Part shown: positions 62,923-64,000 of the stretch, piece after piece
How the letters are laid out: each line of letters begins with the position of its first letter
How positions within the stretch are numbered: the stretch's first letter is position 1
From: Hymenobacter sp. PAMC 26628
Lineage (GTDB): Bacteria; Bacteroidota; Bacteroidia; Cytophagales; Hymenobacteraceae
DNA: 64,000 nucleotides
Direction: 5' to 3'
Assembly: GCF_001562275.1 (NCBI RefSeq)
Contig: NZ_CP014304.1
Span: 3,844,001-3,908,000, forward strand
Notes under the pieces: model-generated
Databases searched by the model: none
Seen by the model: the letters and a program-made list of their open reading frames with translations, nothing else
What the model was told of the DNA's origin: nothing
Program-made: the position numbers and the translations under genes

Positions 62923-63516
62923 CTATTCGCTGGCCACCACGGGCAGTGCGGCCAGTACGCGCTCGGCCTGGGCGGCGTGCCGCTGCAAGTGCACCACAAG
63001 GTATTCGAGCTGGTCCACCAACCGCAGGCGCAGCAAGGGAAACAGCGGGTTGGGGATGCGCACCGCGTTGGCGTTCACCTGGCGGGCGCGCAGCACGATG
63101 CTCAGCAGCTCGTCGAGCTGGCGGCTGTACACCTCCGTCACGGTGCGGGTGAGGCGGGTGCCGGTGGGGGCGTAGCGCTGGGGCGTCACGCGGGGTTTTT
63201 CGGCGGCAGGTATGCGCAGGCTGGCTACTAGGCGGGCGCCTATCAGGCCGTGCTTCACTATGGGGGCCGGCTGGCTGCCACGCTCCTGGGCCCGGCGCAG
63301 GCGGGCGCCGATGGTGGGCAGAAAGTAGCCGCCCACAATGTTGAGGTGCTCCAAGCACTCGCCCACGCTCCAGGGCCCCGGGCCCGGGCCCGGGCGGCGG
63401 TTCAGCACTTCGGGGCCCAGTAGCCGAAACCGGCGCTGCGCCTGCACCCGCAACACCAACAGAGCGTTGGTGAGGTCGTCGAAGAAATCGGAAGTGGCAC
63501 GGGGGAGCGCAGGCAT
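62923..63516 (-). CDS. DinB-family protein
   Basis: 197 residues. Four-helix DinB/YfiT-like fold with a histidine in WSVGECLEHLN and further histidines near QLEYLVVHLQRHAAQ, positions that in the family bind a metal. Members include thiol transferases (bacillithiol) and damage-induced proteins. It converges on the esterase gene with an 11-nt gap. Confidence 0.8.
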   Translation of the reverse strand: MPALPRATSDFFDDLTNALLVLRVQAQRRFRLLGPEVLNRRPGPGPGPWSVGECLEHLNIVGGYFLPTIGARLRRAQERGSQPAPIVKHGLIGARLVASLRIPAAEKPRVTPQRYAPTGTRLTRTVTEVYSRQLDELLSIVLRARQVNANAVRIPNPLFPLLRLRLVDQLEYLVVHLQRHAAQAERVLAALPVVASE

Positions 63517-63639
63517 ACGCAGGAAGACGCTTACTGGAGTGTAATATTACAGCCAGTCACTCAATTCGGTTCAGCGGGCCTCCACCGTTTGGCGCGGGCA
63601 GTTCCAAAGCCGCGGCCGGCCCAACGTACGAAAGCCCTA

Positions 63640-63683
63640 AACAGCCCAGGCTTTCCAGCAATTGGAAAGCCTGGGCTGTTTGG
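63640..63683 (-). terminator. Rho-independent terminator of the right-edge gene
   Basis: AACAGCCCAGGCTTTCCA and TGGAAAGCCTGGGCTGTT form a perfect 18-bp stem, followed on the minus strand by T-rich sequence, 20 nt past the stop of the partial gene. Confidence 0.85.
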
Positions 63684-63702
63684 TTTAAGCGCGAGCGCTG
63701 GG

Positions 63703-64000
63703 CTATTGCTCGTCGGCTGTGGCGCGGCCGGCGTTGGGCTTCGGGGCCGTGTCGGCTTGCTCATCAGGGGTGCTGGCGGGGCGCGAACTTTCCTGGGCAG
63801 CGGAACCGCTGTTTTTGGCGTCGCGCTGGTGCTGGGTATAGTCGCCCAGGGCCGGCGAGCCGCCAGTGGCACCGGGCTGGCCAGCGGCGTACTGGTCGTC
63901 GTAGGAGCCACCCTTCGAGCCGAACCCTTCGTGGTTGGCTTGCTGGGCCGCGTTGGGGCCCCCGCCGAAGCCGCTGCGGTCGTTGCCGGTGGCGTAATCG
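63703..64000 (-). CDS. C-terminal end of a Gly/Asp/Gln-rich protein (5' partial, off the right edge)
   Basis: The minus-strand frame is open from the window edge to a TAG at 63705-63703, giving 98 visible residues that begin DYATGNDRSGFGGGPNAAQQ and end NAGRATADEQ. The composition (Gly, Gln, Asp, Asn, Ala) points to a disordered tail. No family recognised, and neither length nor N-terminus can be judged. The terminator at 63640-63683 supports it as a real transcript end. Confidence 0.6.
   Translation of the reverse strand, partial: DYATGNDRSGFGGGPNAAQQANHEGFGSKGGSYDDQYAAGQPGATGGSPALGDYTQHQRDAKNSGSAAQESSRPASTPDEQADTAPKPNAGRATADEQ

Overview
The window reads as chromosomal DNA of a GC-rich member of the Bacteroidota, most likely Hymenobacter or a close relative (Cytophagales). 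The evidence is type IX secretion C-terminal domains on several secreted proteins, Bacteroidota-type promoters (TTG, 19-21 nt, then TAnnTTTG), a TonB-dependent receptor, a DUF4468 protein, and a strong bias towards GGGGCCC runs. I see no phage, integrase, transposase or CRISPR array, so this looks like a core chromosomal stretch with some lineage-specific islands. The genus is an inference.

Layout. 1-6.5 kb: two tandem giant secreted adhesin-like paralogues (FG-GAP/VCBS repeats, SbsA-type Ig domain, two malectin-like domains, T9SS tail), the first cut by the window edge. 6.7-15.7 kb: a LysM lytic transglycosylase, a decayed M20 peptidase, a fatty acid desaturase, dnaE, thioredoxin and a small secreted basic repeat protein. 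15.9-16.2 kb: a self-contained transcription unit (promoter, unusual class II tRNA-like gene with a CUC anticodon and a 46-nt variable region, very strong terminator). 16.2-30.7 kb: DsbD, a CNNM/CorC-type transporter, a lipoprotein, gamma-carbonic anhydrase plus radical SAM enzyme, endonuclease III, four glycine-zipper/OmpA-type envelope proteins, accD, and two further secreted or periplasmic proteins. 30.8-41.5 kb: TonB receptor, beta-barrel protein, SGNH lipoprotein, an MDMPI/DinB-like protein with a cystathionine gamma-synthase family enzyme, a serine beta-lactamase-like hydrolase, a VTT-domain membrane protein, tRNA-Arg(ACG), a possible small RNA and a DUF4468 protein.

41.6-52.4 kb, minus strand: the most striking region, a one-way cluster of eight genes. 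In transcription order it encodes a vWA-like lipoprotein, a three-helix membrane protein, a tubulin/FtsZ-superfamily-like GTPase, a 1187-residue SrfB-like actin/HSP70-fold ATPase, a one-helix adaptor with a Pro/Ala linker, a MotA/ZorA-like channel subunit with a long coiled-coil tail, a MotB/ZorB-like peptidoglycan-binding stator subunit, and a 38-residue membrane protein. An ion-driven envelope motor combined with both an actin-fold and a tubulin-fold NTPase is not a system I can name. Five of its six intergenic gaps hold a palindromic repeat, from four different families.

52.6-64 kb: a TrxR-type ferredoxin-NADP reductase and its 2Fe-2S ferredoxin, a secreted protein with a histone-H1-like tail, a 2069-residue alpha-2-macroglobulin with a thioester motif, a SusC-like signature and an in-frame palindromic insertion, an SGNH hydrolase, an esterase, a DinB protein and the C-terminal end of a protein that runs off the right edge.
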